Source of the DNA: a virus | Strand: one strand, 5' to 3' | DNA length: 22,336 nt | IMG/VR virus record: IMGVR_UViG_3300044858_004685 | Coordinates: 1-22,336 of that record | Shown: piece after piece, positions 1 through 9,800 of the stretch | Layout: each line of letters begins with the position of its first letter | Position numbering within the stretch: position 1 is the stretch's first letter | The notes under the pieces: model-generated | The model's database searches: none | What the model was told of the DNA's origin: nothing | Seen by the model: only the letters and a program-made list of their open reading frames with translations | Position numbers and translations under genes: made by a program

Positions 1-2
1 AA

Positions 3-1994
3 ATTGGCTCTGTTAGGCGAGTTTGGATGAATAGCGTCCTTGTTTACAACTCTGAAACCAATGACGAAAAAAGCCTAAAATTTATTGAACACACAACTAT
101 TTATACTGGCAATCAAACTACACCATCGTCAGTAATTCAGTCAAAAGAATCCAACCCAGTACCTGCTTTTACTGGAATGTCTTTTTTACTTTTTAATAAT
201 TATCCGATTGCTAATTACGACGGCACTGGATTTCCTACTATTGATATTGAAGTGATTGGAGAAAGTGGAAACAATCCAAAAATAAAAAATATTTTGAAAA
301 CTATTTGTAAATTAGCTGGTAGAACAGACGATCAAATTGACGTAACTGATATTCCTAATGATTACCAAATTCAAGGATTTGATTTATTGTTTGATGGGAC
401 ATCTTTTGCTGATCAGTTAGAAGAACTTATGAGAGCTTTTTTTATTGTGACAGGGGAGCCAAAAGATAAAATCATTTTTAAAAGACAAGAACAATCATCT
501 GATCCTATTTTTATCCCTAAAAGCTCTTTTGGGTCTAAAAAATTTGGAGAAAATCCTATTGACTTTAATGAAAAAAAACTGACTCATTTTAGAGAAACCC
601 CTAGTGCTGTTACGGTATCTGGGCTAAATGTTTTAAAAAATTATGAAACTATTACCGCAGTAGCTAAAGACCCATCAGATACTCACACAAACGAGTTTAG
701 TTTTCAAACTAAGCTAATAGATATAGATATGTTTTTCATGAATATTGCCTCAAAAATTCTTTTTTTAGGGAAAACGCAATCAAAAACTTTTTCAAAAATG
801 TTTTTATTACCAGCATGGGAAAATTTAAAGGTTGGGGATATAATTTTTACTGATAATAATAACAATTATCATCAAGAATTGATGCAAATTACAAAGAAAG
901 TAAGAGGAGTAAATTATTTAATTGAAATTGAAGCTACTCGATTTCAAGGAGTAGGATATTTACCAGATATTCCTGTAGATAACGAATTTCCACCAGACAA
1001 TAACATTCCTCGTCCCTATAACGAATTTCCACCAGACAATAACATTCCTCGTCCCTACGGACGCGCTAACGCTATTCCTATTGAATGCCCAATAGTTAGT
1101 AGCCGAGATGCAGACATGGGAATTTATGTGGCGATTGAAGGTAACTCTAGTTTTAACAGAGGAGCATTATTTTATTCTGATGACAACGGATTAAGCTATG
1201 ATTTTGCTGTTGGCAACATTGCCAACAGCGTAACTGGTACTGTATTAAGCTTCTCCCCAAATTTTAACAACGCTTCTCCTAGTTTTATTGACGATTCAAA
1301 TTGGATACGAGTAAGCATGAATTCAGGGCAATTAGAGCCAGTTACTCTTGAAACATTTCTATCAGGCAAACAATTAGGCTGGTTTTCTACTGGAGAAATT
1401 ATAGCTTTTAAAAATGCTGCTATTGTGTCCAATAATCCCCTAACCTTTGATATTTCATATACAATTCGTGGAGTCAAAGGAACTGAACCGGCTATCTCTA
1501 GGCATATAATAGGAGAAAAATTCGTGTTACTAACTAATTATTTAGTTCGATACCCCTTAAATCTTTCTGATATTAATCGAGAATATTTATTAAAAGTAGT
1601 TCCTAATGGATTACTTGAAACTGATATAGAGGAGGAAGTCTCTCACACAATCACCTTAGAAGGATTGAAGCCCTTCCCTTGCGCTGTAAGAGGGGAAAAA
1701 GATAACAACGATTTAATTATTACTTGGTATCGACGGACGCGGTTAGATGGTCGTTGGATCGACTATATTGATATTGCTTACGCAGCAGGAGAGTTGGACA
1801 GCTATGTAGTTAGAATTTACGATGGAAACACAATAAAACGAGAATGGTCAGTATTGTCAGCCCGAAGCGTCGTTTACACAGAGGCACAACAAATAGCCGA
1901 TTGGGGGTCAGTCCAATCGGCTTACACAGTACGAGTTTTTCAAAATTCAAGCTATCCAGTGCCTTTTAAAGAATCACTGGCAACGATTATCTAA
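3..1994 (+). CDS. GTA ORFg15-like phage tail hub/tip (host specificity) protein, 5' end outside the window
   Basis: This is a tail-tip/hub protein of the type encoded by the last gene (ORFg15) of Rhodobacter-type gene transfer agents and by many siphophages. It would sit at the distal end of the tail and contact the host. The frame is open from the window edge through the first Met at 27, and the residues before it (RRVW) fit the family's RRIW-A-DG segment, so the true start lies upstream. Counting from Met27, residues about 45-62 (PVPAF-G-SFLLFNNYPIAN) match the 'VPAYRGLAYVVFEDLPLADFG' hallmark of the Phage-tail_3 region. Residues from about 550 on (the WYRRTRLDGRW block, then VRIYDG and YTVRVFQNS) match the family's C-terminal beta domain. 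A 13-residue NEFPPDN repeat lies in the middle. It is the only convincing + strand gene and is convergent to the tail operon. Family call is confident; exact role is inferred. Confidence 0.82.
   Translation: MGSVRRVWMNSVLVYNSETNDEKSLKFIEHTTIYTGNQTTPSSVIQSKESNPVPAFTGMSFLLFNNYPIANYDGTGFPTIDIEVIGESGNNPKIKNILKTICKLAGRTDDQIDVTDIPNDYQIQGFDLLFDGTSFADQLEELMRAFFIVTGEPKDKIIFKRQEQSSDPIFIPKSSFGSKKFGENPIDFNEKKLTHFRETPSAVTVSGLNVLKNYETITAVAKDPSDTHTNEFSFQTKLIDIDMFFMNIASKILFLGKTQSKTFSKMFLLPAWENLKVGDIIFTDNNNNYHQELMQITKKVRGVNYLIEIEATRFQGVGYLPDIPVDNEFPPDNNIPRPYNEFPPDNNIPRPYGRANAIPIECPIVSSRDADMGIYVAIEGNSSFNRGALFYSDDNGLSYDFAVGNIANSVTGTVLSFSPNFNNASPSFIDDSNWIRVSMNSGQLEPVTLETFLSGKQLGWFSTGEIIAFKNAAIVSNNPLTFDISYTIRGVKGTEPAISRHIIGEKFVLLTNYLVRYPLNLSDINREYLLKVVPNGLLETDIEEEVSHTITLEGLKPFPCAVRGEKDNNDLIITWYRRTRLDGRWIDYIDIAYAAGELDSYVVRIYDGNTIKREWSVLSARSVVYTEAQQIADWGSVQSAYTVRVFQNSSYPVPFKESLATII
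981..1058 (+). repeat. 39-bp in-frame tandem duplication in the tail hub gene
   Basis: Two adjacent 39-bp units (981-1019 and 1020-1058) are identical except for the last base (T versus C, both Tyr codons). They encode two copies of a 13-residue unit, NEFPPDNNIPRPY, in a Pro/Asn-rich linker between the N-terminal hub part and the C-terminal beta domains. The near-perfect DNA identity points to a recent slippage or recombination event. The reading frame is kept. Confidence 0.95.
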
Positions 1995-2072
1995 GCAGAT
2001 AGCAGTATTTAATTTAAATATGCTAAGTATATCTAGTGTCTTCTTCTAATTTGATTGTAAATAACCTTATTG

Positions 2073-2095
2073 ACAACCAAAATCCTTTTGGTTGT
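2073..2095. terminator. Perfect 10-bp hairpin between convergent genes (possible bidirectional terminator)
   Basis: ACAACCAAAA and TTTTGGTTGT form a perfect 10-bp stem around a 3-nt loop (TCC). It lies 79 bp after the hub gene stop and just past the stop of the converging short gene. The stem is AT-rich and no real T-run follows on either side, so intrinsic termination would be weak. Position is the main argument. Confidence 0.4.
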
Positions 2096-2096
2096 A

Positions 2097-2300
2097 CTAA
2101 GGGAATTGGATCAGATTTTTTTCAATAACCGATCTACTAGCCTTTGCTTGGTCAATTAATTCGCAAATTTCTTGGGCTAACTTACCATGTCCTTGTCTTG
2201 CTTCGTGTGCAGCCATCTGTAGGGGATCAGAATAAAATTGCTGATCTTCTCCTTCTACATGACTTTTTAGAAGTGCTAGGATATGGCGGGCAGTGGACAT
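2097..2300 (-). pseudogene. Fragment resembling the N-terminus of a cyanobacterial AAA-family ATPase (67 aa)
   Basis: The predicted protein starts STARHILALLKSH and continues through a block, MAAHEARQGHGKLAQEI, that I recognise from the first 55-60 residues of an AAA ATPase family common in cyanobacteria. After about residue 56 the resemblance ends and 11 unrelated residues lead to a stop, so the ATPase core (Walker motifs) is missing. The ATG at 2300 is preferred over a GTG at 2309 because GAGG lies 8 nt upstream of the ATG and overlaps the GTG. The flanks hold a transposase remnant and the convergent hub gene. It could be a real small protein, but a truncated gene is more likely. Family recognition is from memory of the sequence pattern. 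Confidence 0.5.
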
Positions 2301-2375
2301 GATAGACACCTCGTTAAGTTAAACTCTCCATCATACTTAATGATTTTAACTGTGACAGGGACTACGCCGATTTAA

Positions 2376-2483
2376 AAAGCTGTAGAATTAATTAATCATC
2401 GTCCTCGAAAATGTCTTGACTATCGAACCTCTTTTGAGGTATTCTATGAATTATTATCAGACATTGATGCACTTCATTTTTGA
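2376..2483 (+). mobile_element. C-terminal remnant of an IS30-family transposase
   Basis: Read on the + strand from 2376, the frame gives KAVELINHRPRKCLDYRT, then SFEVFYELLSDIDALHF and a TGA at 2481-2483. This matches the characteristic end of IS30-family transposases (LNNRPRK-L-YRTPYEVF...ALH-stop). An in-frame TAA at 2373-2375 closes the frame upstream and no further transposase sequence is visible before it, so only about 35 codons remain. No terminal inverted repeat or target duplication is evident. The last 27 nt overlap the 3' end of the coiled-coil gene on the other strand, so the insertion or a later deletion probably set that gene's present end. Confidence 0.65.
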
Positions 2484-2678
2484 ATTGGCGCTTTCTATTA
2501 ACGATAAACGCTTTACCAAAATATCTAAATACGTTTGCATTGCCTCTGATTGCTGTTCCAAAAGAGCTAGTTGCTCTAATGAAATGCTTTCATGTGGCGA
2601 TTCCAACGCCTTGTTTAAAGCAGTTAGCCTTTCTTCAAGCTCCGTTTTCTCTTGTTTTAATCTATCTAACCAGGACAT
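2457..2678 (-). CDS. Small coiled-coil protein resembling crAss001_48-related phage proteins (73 aa)
   Basis: The protein is almost wholly helical: an N-terminal heptad stretch (LDRLKQEKTELEERLTALNK), then LEQLALLEQQSEAMQTYLDIL. That layout (E-K-ELEE, then LL-EQ--AM--Y--IL--R) is the pattern of the small 'crAss001_48-related' proteins found in many phages; their function is unknown. The ATG at 2678 is chosen because AGGAGG lies 7 nt upstream, while the TTG six bases earlier does not fit. It follows the 226-aa gene by 26 nt and is the last gene of the tail operon. Its final nine residues are encoded by DNA antisense to the transposase remnant and may not be original. Confidence 0.72.
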   Translation of the reverse strand: MSWLDRLKQEKTELEERLTALNKALESPHESISLEQLALLEQQSEAMQTYLDILVKRLSLIESANSKMKCINV

Positions 2679-2704
2679 AATCAATCCTCCTCTATTGTGT
2701 AAAC

Positions 2705-3385
2705 TTATTCTAACTTTTCACGATCCAAAAACGAATAAATTTTTTTAATCAATTCTCCACTATCAGAAAAAACATTACTATCGGAATATTTGGTTGTACT
2801 GGCTTCTTCAAAAAATATATTAATTCCCTCTGACCATTCAGCTTTTAACTCTGAGTCATCTACTTGCTCTAATAGATTATTACTAAGAGATTGAAGTTCT
2901 TGAAGCTGTGTTTTGACATGAGGTGCTTTAGCATAAATTCTTCCCCAAGTGGTCAAAAAATCAAGAGTTTGTTCGGCAATTAAAGGGGTTCCGTCCGCAA
3001 GACTAACTTTAAAAAAAGCGTCGAGGGCAGGGGCAAGAAGCGCAAAAATTGGTAATTCCCAACTATTGACAGAAGCGGTAAGAACAAGTAGGCTGATTCT
3101 AGATGGACTATCAGCGGGAATACTATTGCGAGATAAAATTGACGCAATAAATAACCAAACAACCTCATTATTAATCTCGCTGTCATTCTGTAGAAGCTTA
3201 CGTCCCAATACTCCTAATCCGATTTCTAAAGCTTCGATCGATCCCAGTGTCAACAGAGCGGCAAACTCTCTAACATGACTATCTACCTTTTTCAGATTGC
3301 CGAAAGCTCTATCAATTTCTTCTCTAGCTTTATCACTATTGCCAGAGTCTAAAAATTGCTGTACTATTCTAAGTATCGTTGTCAT
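2705..3385 (-). CDS. Unknown alpha-helical protein in the tail operon (226 aa)
   Basis: I do not recognise a family. The protein is predicted to be mostly helical and fairly hydrophobic in residues 45-135, with short Leu/Ala-rich helices that resemble a helical-repeat fold rather than membrane spans. The C-terminal third is acidic. It starts 35 nt after the NlpC/P60 stop, has no clear Shine-Dalgarno sequence before the ATG at 3385, and is followed 26 nt later by the coiled-coil gene. Its place after the tape measure and P60 genes, where other phages carry distal tail proteins, makes a tail-associated role possible, but nothing in the sequence shows one. Confidence 0.75.
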   Translation of the reverse strand: MTTILRIVQQFLDSGNSDKAREEIDRAFGNLKKVDSHVREFAALLTLGSIEALEIGLGVLGRKLLQNDSEINNEVVWLFIASILSRNSIPADSPSRISLLVLTASVNSWELPIFALLAPALDAFFKVSLADGTPLIAEQTLDFLTTWGRIYAKAPHVKTQLQELQSLSNNLLEQVDDSELKAEWSEGINIFFEEASTTKYSDSNVFSDSGELIKKIYSFLDREKLE

Positions 3386-3420
3386 TCTGTTTGGGGCAAA
3401 GGGATAAAGGTAGCTTTCTA

Positions 3421-3852
3421 TTATTTTACCACTCCTAAAGTAGGTACTCGATAAATTAGTACAGGCGGGTATTCATGAATATAGGTCTTCATCACGCCAT
3501 TTATTGAGTCAGCGTGAATGTACTCACTATCTCCCAGATAAATCCCCACATGACCATTTACTCCTGACTTACGAAACATCAAAATATCTCCTTTACACAA
3601 ATCACCTTCAACTCTATCTAGTAACCGATCAAGAAATTTGACTAAGAAGTTATTCCGGGGAATCCGTTCATAGTTTTCAATAATGAAATCATGGGGCAAG
3701 AATCCGACTTCAATCCCTACGCCAGCGATAAATCCTACACAATCGGTTCCAATCCCTTTAAGCGATTGACCATGAAACCAAGGAGTACCGAGCCATTCAA
3801 GAGCTTCGGTAACAATTTGATTACCCAAAGAATCGTTTTTTAGTTCGTTCAT
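3421..3852 (-). CDS. NlpC/P60 family cell-wall peptidase of the tail (143 aa)
   Basis: A cysteine peptidase of the NlpC/P60 (CHAP-like papain) fold, which cleaves peptide stems of peptidoglycan. The catalytic Cys38 sits in GTDCVGF, the His is His101 in NGHVGIYLG, and His113 in EYIHAD is the usual third residue. The 143-aa length fits a stand-alone domain like GTA ORFg14. The start at 3852 lies 32 nt inside the 3' end of the tape-measure gene, so translation is probably coupled. In GTA and related siphophage modules this peptidase directly precedes the hub gene; here that hub homologue is on the opposite strand 1.4 kb further on. It probably assists local wall opening during DNA injection. Confidence 0.92.
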   Translation of the reverse strand: MNELKNDSLGNQIVTEALEWLGTPWFHGQSLKGIGTDCVGFIAGVGIEVGFLPHDFIIENYERIPRNNFLVKFLDRLLDRVEGDLCKGDILMFRKSGVNGHVGIYLGDSEYIHADSINGVMKTYIHEYPPVLIYRVPTLGVVK

Positions 3853-6800
3853 TTTGTGTATTTTCCCGTTCTTTCAATTGATTCAAACTATAACCCATAT
3901 CATTCCGTGATTCTACAGTCACGTTATTGGTGTTATTAATTACCAAAGACTGATTAGAGCTATTGTTATTTGAGGTTGTGGAGTAATTAGGCTTACCCCC
4001 GACAAATCCTCCATTAGCATAGTTCTTAATAGGAGCATTATTTCTGTAGTCTAGATAGGCTTCTGTTTCTTTAGGGTTGAGAATTAATTCATCTTCATTG
4101 GCTACGATTAATCGAGGTTTTCGGCCTCCCGACATTGCTCGTTCACGCTGAAAAGCTGAAATGATATTTTTCTCTATCGGAACATTAGCATCTCCAACTT
4201 TCCCACCATCACTAAATAGGCTGAATCCTGTACCTAGAGAAAAGGCAGAAGCCGGAGCAGAAGCAAAGCTAGAGGCTCCTACACTACCAAGTGATCCAAT
4301 CGAACCAAGTCCCCCAAGTCCTCCACTAAAAATCCCTGTTATTCCGCTAAGTAGTCCATTAAATAAGCCACCTCCGCCACCGCCACCAAAAATAGAAGAA
4401 AAGATGTTACCTGCTGGTTTAAAGATACTGTTTAGGGCGTTAGTGAAGAAATTGCCTACTGGCCCGATGATTGCATTAAATAGCGACTCAAAAGCTTGAG
4501 TAATTGGCTTTGTAAATCCATCGATAGCAGAAGTTAGGGCATCAATAGCAGGCTTGGTAATACCCTCAACAAATTTTGTCATAATATTTAATCCAAGACT
4601 ACTAAAAGCTGATCCTATTCCTTTTCCTTCTCTAATGTCAGAGAAAAAGCTTTCAGCTGCGCCACGATTTGGGGAAGCGTCTAACTCCGCTCGTTCTAAT
4701 CTTAATTCTGCAAGTTTTTCCCATTCCGAGCGAATATTAGCCACATATTCAGCGTACTGTGGCAAGTCTTTGTAAGGTTCTAAATAATCCTCTAGTTCCT
4801 CTTTTTCTTTTTGTAGGCTAATACGTTCGGCAAGGATAGCAGAATTATCAAATAATCCAAAACCAGACTGAAATTCTAGTTGCATTCTTTGGATAGTTAA
4901 ATCATTTAACCGATCACGAATACTCCTGACTGTATCTCTGGTTTTTCTAAATGATGCTTCCAAGGTAGCTACTCCCTGATTTCTGCCTAATTGTTCAATT
5001 GCTTGATCAAGAATTGTTACTTGTTCTTTAGCTAATTCAGCGTTTTTAGCTAAAGCATCAATACTATCTGTCATTTCTTTGAGAAATTCAGGGGGGAGAG
5101 CTATGCCTTTTCTTTGAAATTCTCCTAAGATTTCTTTTATTGCGTCGCTGTATTTTTGTTGAGCCTCAGCATTTAAAAGTAAAGTCCGTCGCTGGTCTTC
5201 TAGTGATTCAATCTGAGAGCGATATTGTCGAGAGACTTCTGTAGCACTCTTATTAATTTCTTCTTGTACTGTCAAATACCCTTTAGAGTTGATAGTCAAA
5301 TCAGCAACATTTTCGGAAGCATCTCTTAAAGTACGTTCTAATGCACGGGCATCTTCCTCTTGCTGCCGTCTAAATTTCATTGATCTGTCAAGAGCATTGT
5401 TTAGATTTTGTTGCTCTTCTAGCCGTCTTGAAAACTCCTCAGCGTTTTGGTTGGCTGTTTCAGCGTTGCGAATTTGATCAGCGGCCGCATCAAGATTACC
5501 CGTAGGAAGATTAGGAACGGGAGGTAAATTAGGACTCTGGAAGTTAATCGGATTGTCTTTAGGAACCGGTGGTAAATCGGCATCCCAGAAGTTATCTCGG
5601 TTTTGATTAGGTAGAGCCGGTAATTGGGCTATAGGTGGAGGACTACTAAATTCTGGACCGCCTTTTCCTTCTTTTGTTTTTTCTTTTGTTAAAACACGGG
5701 CAGGAGAAGGGTTAGGGGTGGAGTCTTTAATGGATTGGCTAATTGCATTAGTAGCATTAGTTATTATTTTTCGATTATTTAGTTGATTGCCGTTAATGTT
5801 TGCATAAGCAGTTACAATATATTCTTTCCCATTAATGTTTACCAGTCCAACGTTACCAATAACTTTAGAGTTATTTCCAATTTTTCCGCCGATTTCATTA
5901 TTATACTTAAAATTTCTTGTTTGTCTCAGAGATTGTTCAGCTAATTGACTTGCAGGATTTTGATTTTTAATTAAAGACTGCATAGCTAACGTTACGTCTT
6001 GTGCTGTTGAAATGTTTGGAGTTCCACTGCCTGGTATATTTAAATACCTAGAAATAGTAGTGTTTTTATAACCTTCTTTTCTGGCTAATTCTGTAGCTTT
6101 GGTTAGCCCACCTAGCCGATCAATTAAAACATTAGTTGCCGTATTATCTGACTTTTCTAGCATTAACTGTACTAGCTGTTCAACTGTTTTAACTTGATTG
6201 GCTTTTAATTGTCCGTGTGGATCAACCAAAGGCAATTTTATGGCGATAGCATCTTTTAAGGAAAGTTTTCCGCTTGTTATTTCTTTGGCAATCAAATCAG
6301 CAATAATAACTTTAATTGTACTAGCTGGTGACGCTGGGGGTGTTTGAGCATTTTTAGAATATACAGTTTTTCCGCCAACTTCTTGAACTAAAACAGATTG
6401 AATATTTTTTGGTAATCTGTTGGTGATTTGTTGCTGAACTGATGGAGAAGGGTTAGGGGTGGAAGTTGATGGAGTGGGTGAACCGCCTTGATTTCTTCTG
6501 ATTTGTCGAATACGGTTTGATGCTCCGCTGTTAGCAGGATTGCCGTCATATCGCAGTGCGTCTAGTTCGGATTGAGTACGAGGGGCATTTGGTTGGTATT
6601 TTCGTAAAGACTGATCGTAAACCTTTAACAGGTCTTCCATCCGTTTCATACCTTGCCCTGGGTAATTAGCCCCTGGGAAAGATGCCCATTCTTTGCGGGT
6701 TGCGTTAATTGCCCCACGAATATCTCCCTTAAGAAGCTCGTCTAATCCACCTCTCATTAAAATCCGGCTTAATGCGACTAAATCTTGAGAGACAGGAGAA

Positions 6801-9800
6801 AAATCTTTTAATCCTAATTTCGCTTTTTCTTCATCCCATGTAAAATCCATAATCTGGTATCTTCCAGATGCCGATGAACTGGTCGATCCAAACGGGATTC
6901 TTTGGCGTGGATGGTCTGCAAAAGAACTAAATTGTCCATGTCCAAAAAGAGTGTTATATCCCTTATTTGGCATATTGGCAGTACCTTCTGCGTAAGCAAT
7001 AATATCAAGAAAGGCCTTGACGTGAGGATTGTTTAAATGCTGAGATAATTCTTGACCGCGTGGTGTTAACCCTTTGGGAATTGAAGACAACTGTGGCGGT
7101 GGCGGCGGTAAAAACCCTCCCCCATTCCACACAGGAGCAGGGGTGAAATTATTAGGTGCTGGTAGTATTAAACCTCCCTTAGCTTTTCTAATTGCCTCCG
7201 CAGTTTCTTCTATACTTTTTACTAAGTCTTCCCCAGAAGTCTTAATATTTGGGGGAATAGCCACTAACTCAGAATTGATTAATTTAATTGGTTCTGGAAG
7301 TGTATTAAGATTTGTGACAATATCCTTGATTGATTGGGGAATAAAGCCTAATTCTTTATTGGTTTGTCGGATTAAATCAGCTAGAGTACGATTGAGGTCT
7401 TCCTGAGTCCGTTTAATATCCTCAATCGTTTTTAGTCGGTTTCTTTCAGCGTCTTGCTGTTGCTCTTGTAAGTTACGGATATTTCTTAGAGTAGAGATAT
7501 AGGAAGTTTCTATCTCCTCGGTTCGGGATTGGAAGGTGCGTCCGCGACTAGCAATATCAGCTTGTCCCTGTACAAATTCTAGGAAAATGTCGCCTAATTC
7601 TTTACCAGCGTCGCTTGTACCGGGTATTAATAAACGGTTTTTAACTTGCTGTACCCTGATTCTATCGGTCGCATCCAGTAGCTGATTTTGGGCATTTAAG
7701 AGGTTCTTATCGAGTTCCCTGACTAAATCAGTGTAACTTTCAGATAGAGAACGATTTTCTCTAAAAGCTGACAGTTGAGCATCTTCAATCTGTCTTCTAT
7801 AATCTTCAATCTGACGATTAAAGTCGATTATCTGACGGTCAAGGTTGCGGTAGTAGTCTTGTAGTGATGTTTGTTGCTGTAATAGGTTAGCGCGGGCTTG
7901 TTCTAGGGCTAATCGGGTATTATCAACCTCTTGCTGAATCACATTAGGGTCGTCTGACGCACTTTCTAATCGACGATAAGCCTCTCCTAACAATCTCTCT
8001 TGGTTGCGAACTTCTGATAAGGCATCCCGATAGGAAGCGGCTGGCCCCCCAAAGGGTAATTGCCTTAAAGTAGCAATTCTCTCGTTGACATTGGCACCGA
8101 CTATTGATGCTTGTCTGGCATTTCTTGCGCGCTCTCGTCTAGCGTTAGCAATTTCTAGTTCTGTATCAACAATTGATTTATCAATAGTTAAAGTTTGTCG
8201 TCTAATAGATGCTTGCTGTTTAGCTGTTTCTAATACCTGTTCTAATTCAAAAGGCACTTGATCTCCCAACTGTTGTAACCGATCACCTATAGCTTCTGGT
8301 GACACACTTCCCTGCTGTAATGCCGTTCTAAAATCTATTCCATTTAATTCAGGCATTAACTCAGTTATTCGCTGATTAATCTGATCTGTTAGAGTGTTTT
8401 GTAATTCTTTTTCTTTAGTTGCCAGTAATCCATTAAGCGAATTAAACTGATCCTTGACAATAGATAGGCTCTGTTCTCTAACGGTCAAGTCTATTTCAAA
8501 CGGCTTCAGGTTCCCAGATAAAACTTGTCGTTTAATATCTGTTTCAGACAAAATAGTTCGACCACTAGAGACAAATTCAATATTAGATAAAGCTCTTGCT
8601 ACTTTATTTATTTGTTCTGTTAATCGTTGATAGTTGACTAAATTCTCTTTGACTGCTTCGTTATATTTTTCTTGCGATTCTTTTAATTTTCTAAGTTGAA
8701 CTTCAGTAATTTCTAGCTGGATACTAGCATTATCTTTTTGGGAATTAGAAGACTCTGGATCATCTAAAACTTTTTTAATTGCTGTAATTCTTTCTTCTGT
8801 AGATGCTATCTCATTAACAATAAGCCCAATTTGAGGAAAGTATTTTTCCGTTAAAGCTTGTATTTCTTGGTTTACTTTCGCAATTTCTTGACGAACAGAT
8901 GTAGCTTTTTTAACGTCAGCATCTCCACTAGCTATGATTTCATCTATCTTGAGGTCTTTCGCTTTTTGCCGCAATGTGTCAAGTTTACCCGTAAATTCGG
9001 TAATCTTTGTATCACTAAATGTGTCAGTTGATAATTTTAAGATTTGTGTTGTATCACTTAGTCCCCCCGCAGTAAACTCTAAACTTTTATCTCTTTCTCT
9101 GTTGTTTTTAAATTGCTGAATTGCGGTTGCACTATCAGTTATAACAGTAGAAGCTTTAGGTATAGGTAAAGGTTTTTCTAGTAATCGTCTCAATTCTTGT
9201 AACGATTCTTGAGTTGATTTAAGGGATCGTTTAGACTCTTCGGAGCCTGCGTTGATGTATTGATAAAGCCCTTTAAAAGCTTCCATTACACCAAAGACTA
9301 AAGCAGTCCATCCTAGCCCTTTAACAAATCCTATACCTATTTGTGCAATTGATGCTTTTGTAGATGCTGCGGTAACTCCTAGTGCTTTTAGCCCTAACTT
9401 TAAAAGACCAAGCCTGTGTAACATTTGAACAAATACACCCGATACGACAATCCCCATCGAAACAAAAGTAGCTACAATTTTATCTCCATGATCCTCTAAA
9501 GTCCTAAGTCCACTGATAACTGTAGGTATCCCTAATTTAGCCACTTCTAATAAAGGTTTTCCCATTTCTACGCGAAGCGAGTTTAATTGATTTTCAAGTT
9601 TTGCAACTTGGGCAAAAGCCGTGTCATTAATTACATTAATCCCTCCTGCTGATTCTAAAGTAGTTTGAGTTGCAAATTTCGACAAAAATTCATCTGATGC
9701 CACTGATCCAGACTCAATTAATTTAATAAATTCTTGAGACGTTACACCATAAGCTCTAGCGGCAATCTGTAACGCGCCTGGCATTGCTTCACCTAACTGA

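Noticed and set aside
2416-2748. 110-aa + strand frame across the coiled-coil gene
   Set aside because: Different frame from the transposase remnant, rich in Cys/Ser/Leu as expected for the shadow of a coiled-coil gene, and no family resemblance.
4161-4499. Pro-rich + strand frame opposite the tape-measure C-terminus
   Set aside because: Poly-Pro arises from the Gly-rich coding strand; no start signal and no sign of independent coding.
5735-6380. Beta-lactamase-type motifs read as an antibiotic resistance gene
   Set aside because: The domain is internal to the tape measure, has no signal peptide or own start, and lacks the deacylating Glu, so drug hydrolysis is not supported.
9255-9480. Hydrophobic tape-measure segments as a separate membrane protein (holin)
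   Set aside because: They lie inside the continuous tape-measure frame, where such segments are usual and serve inner-membrane insertion during injection.
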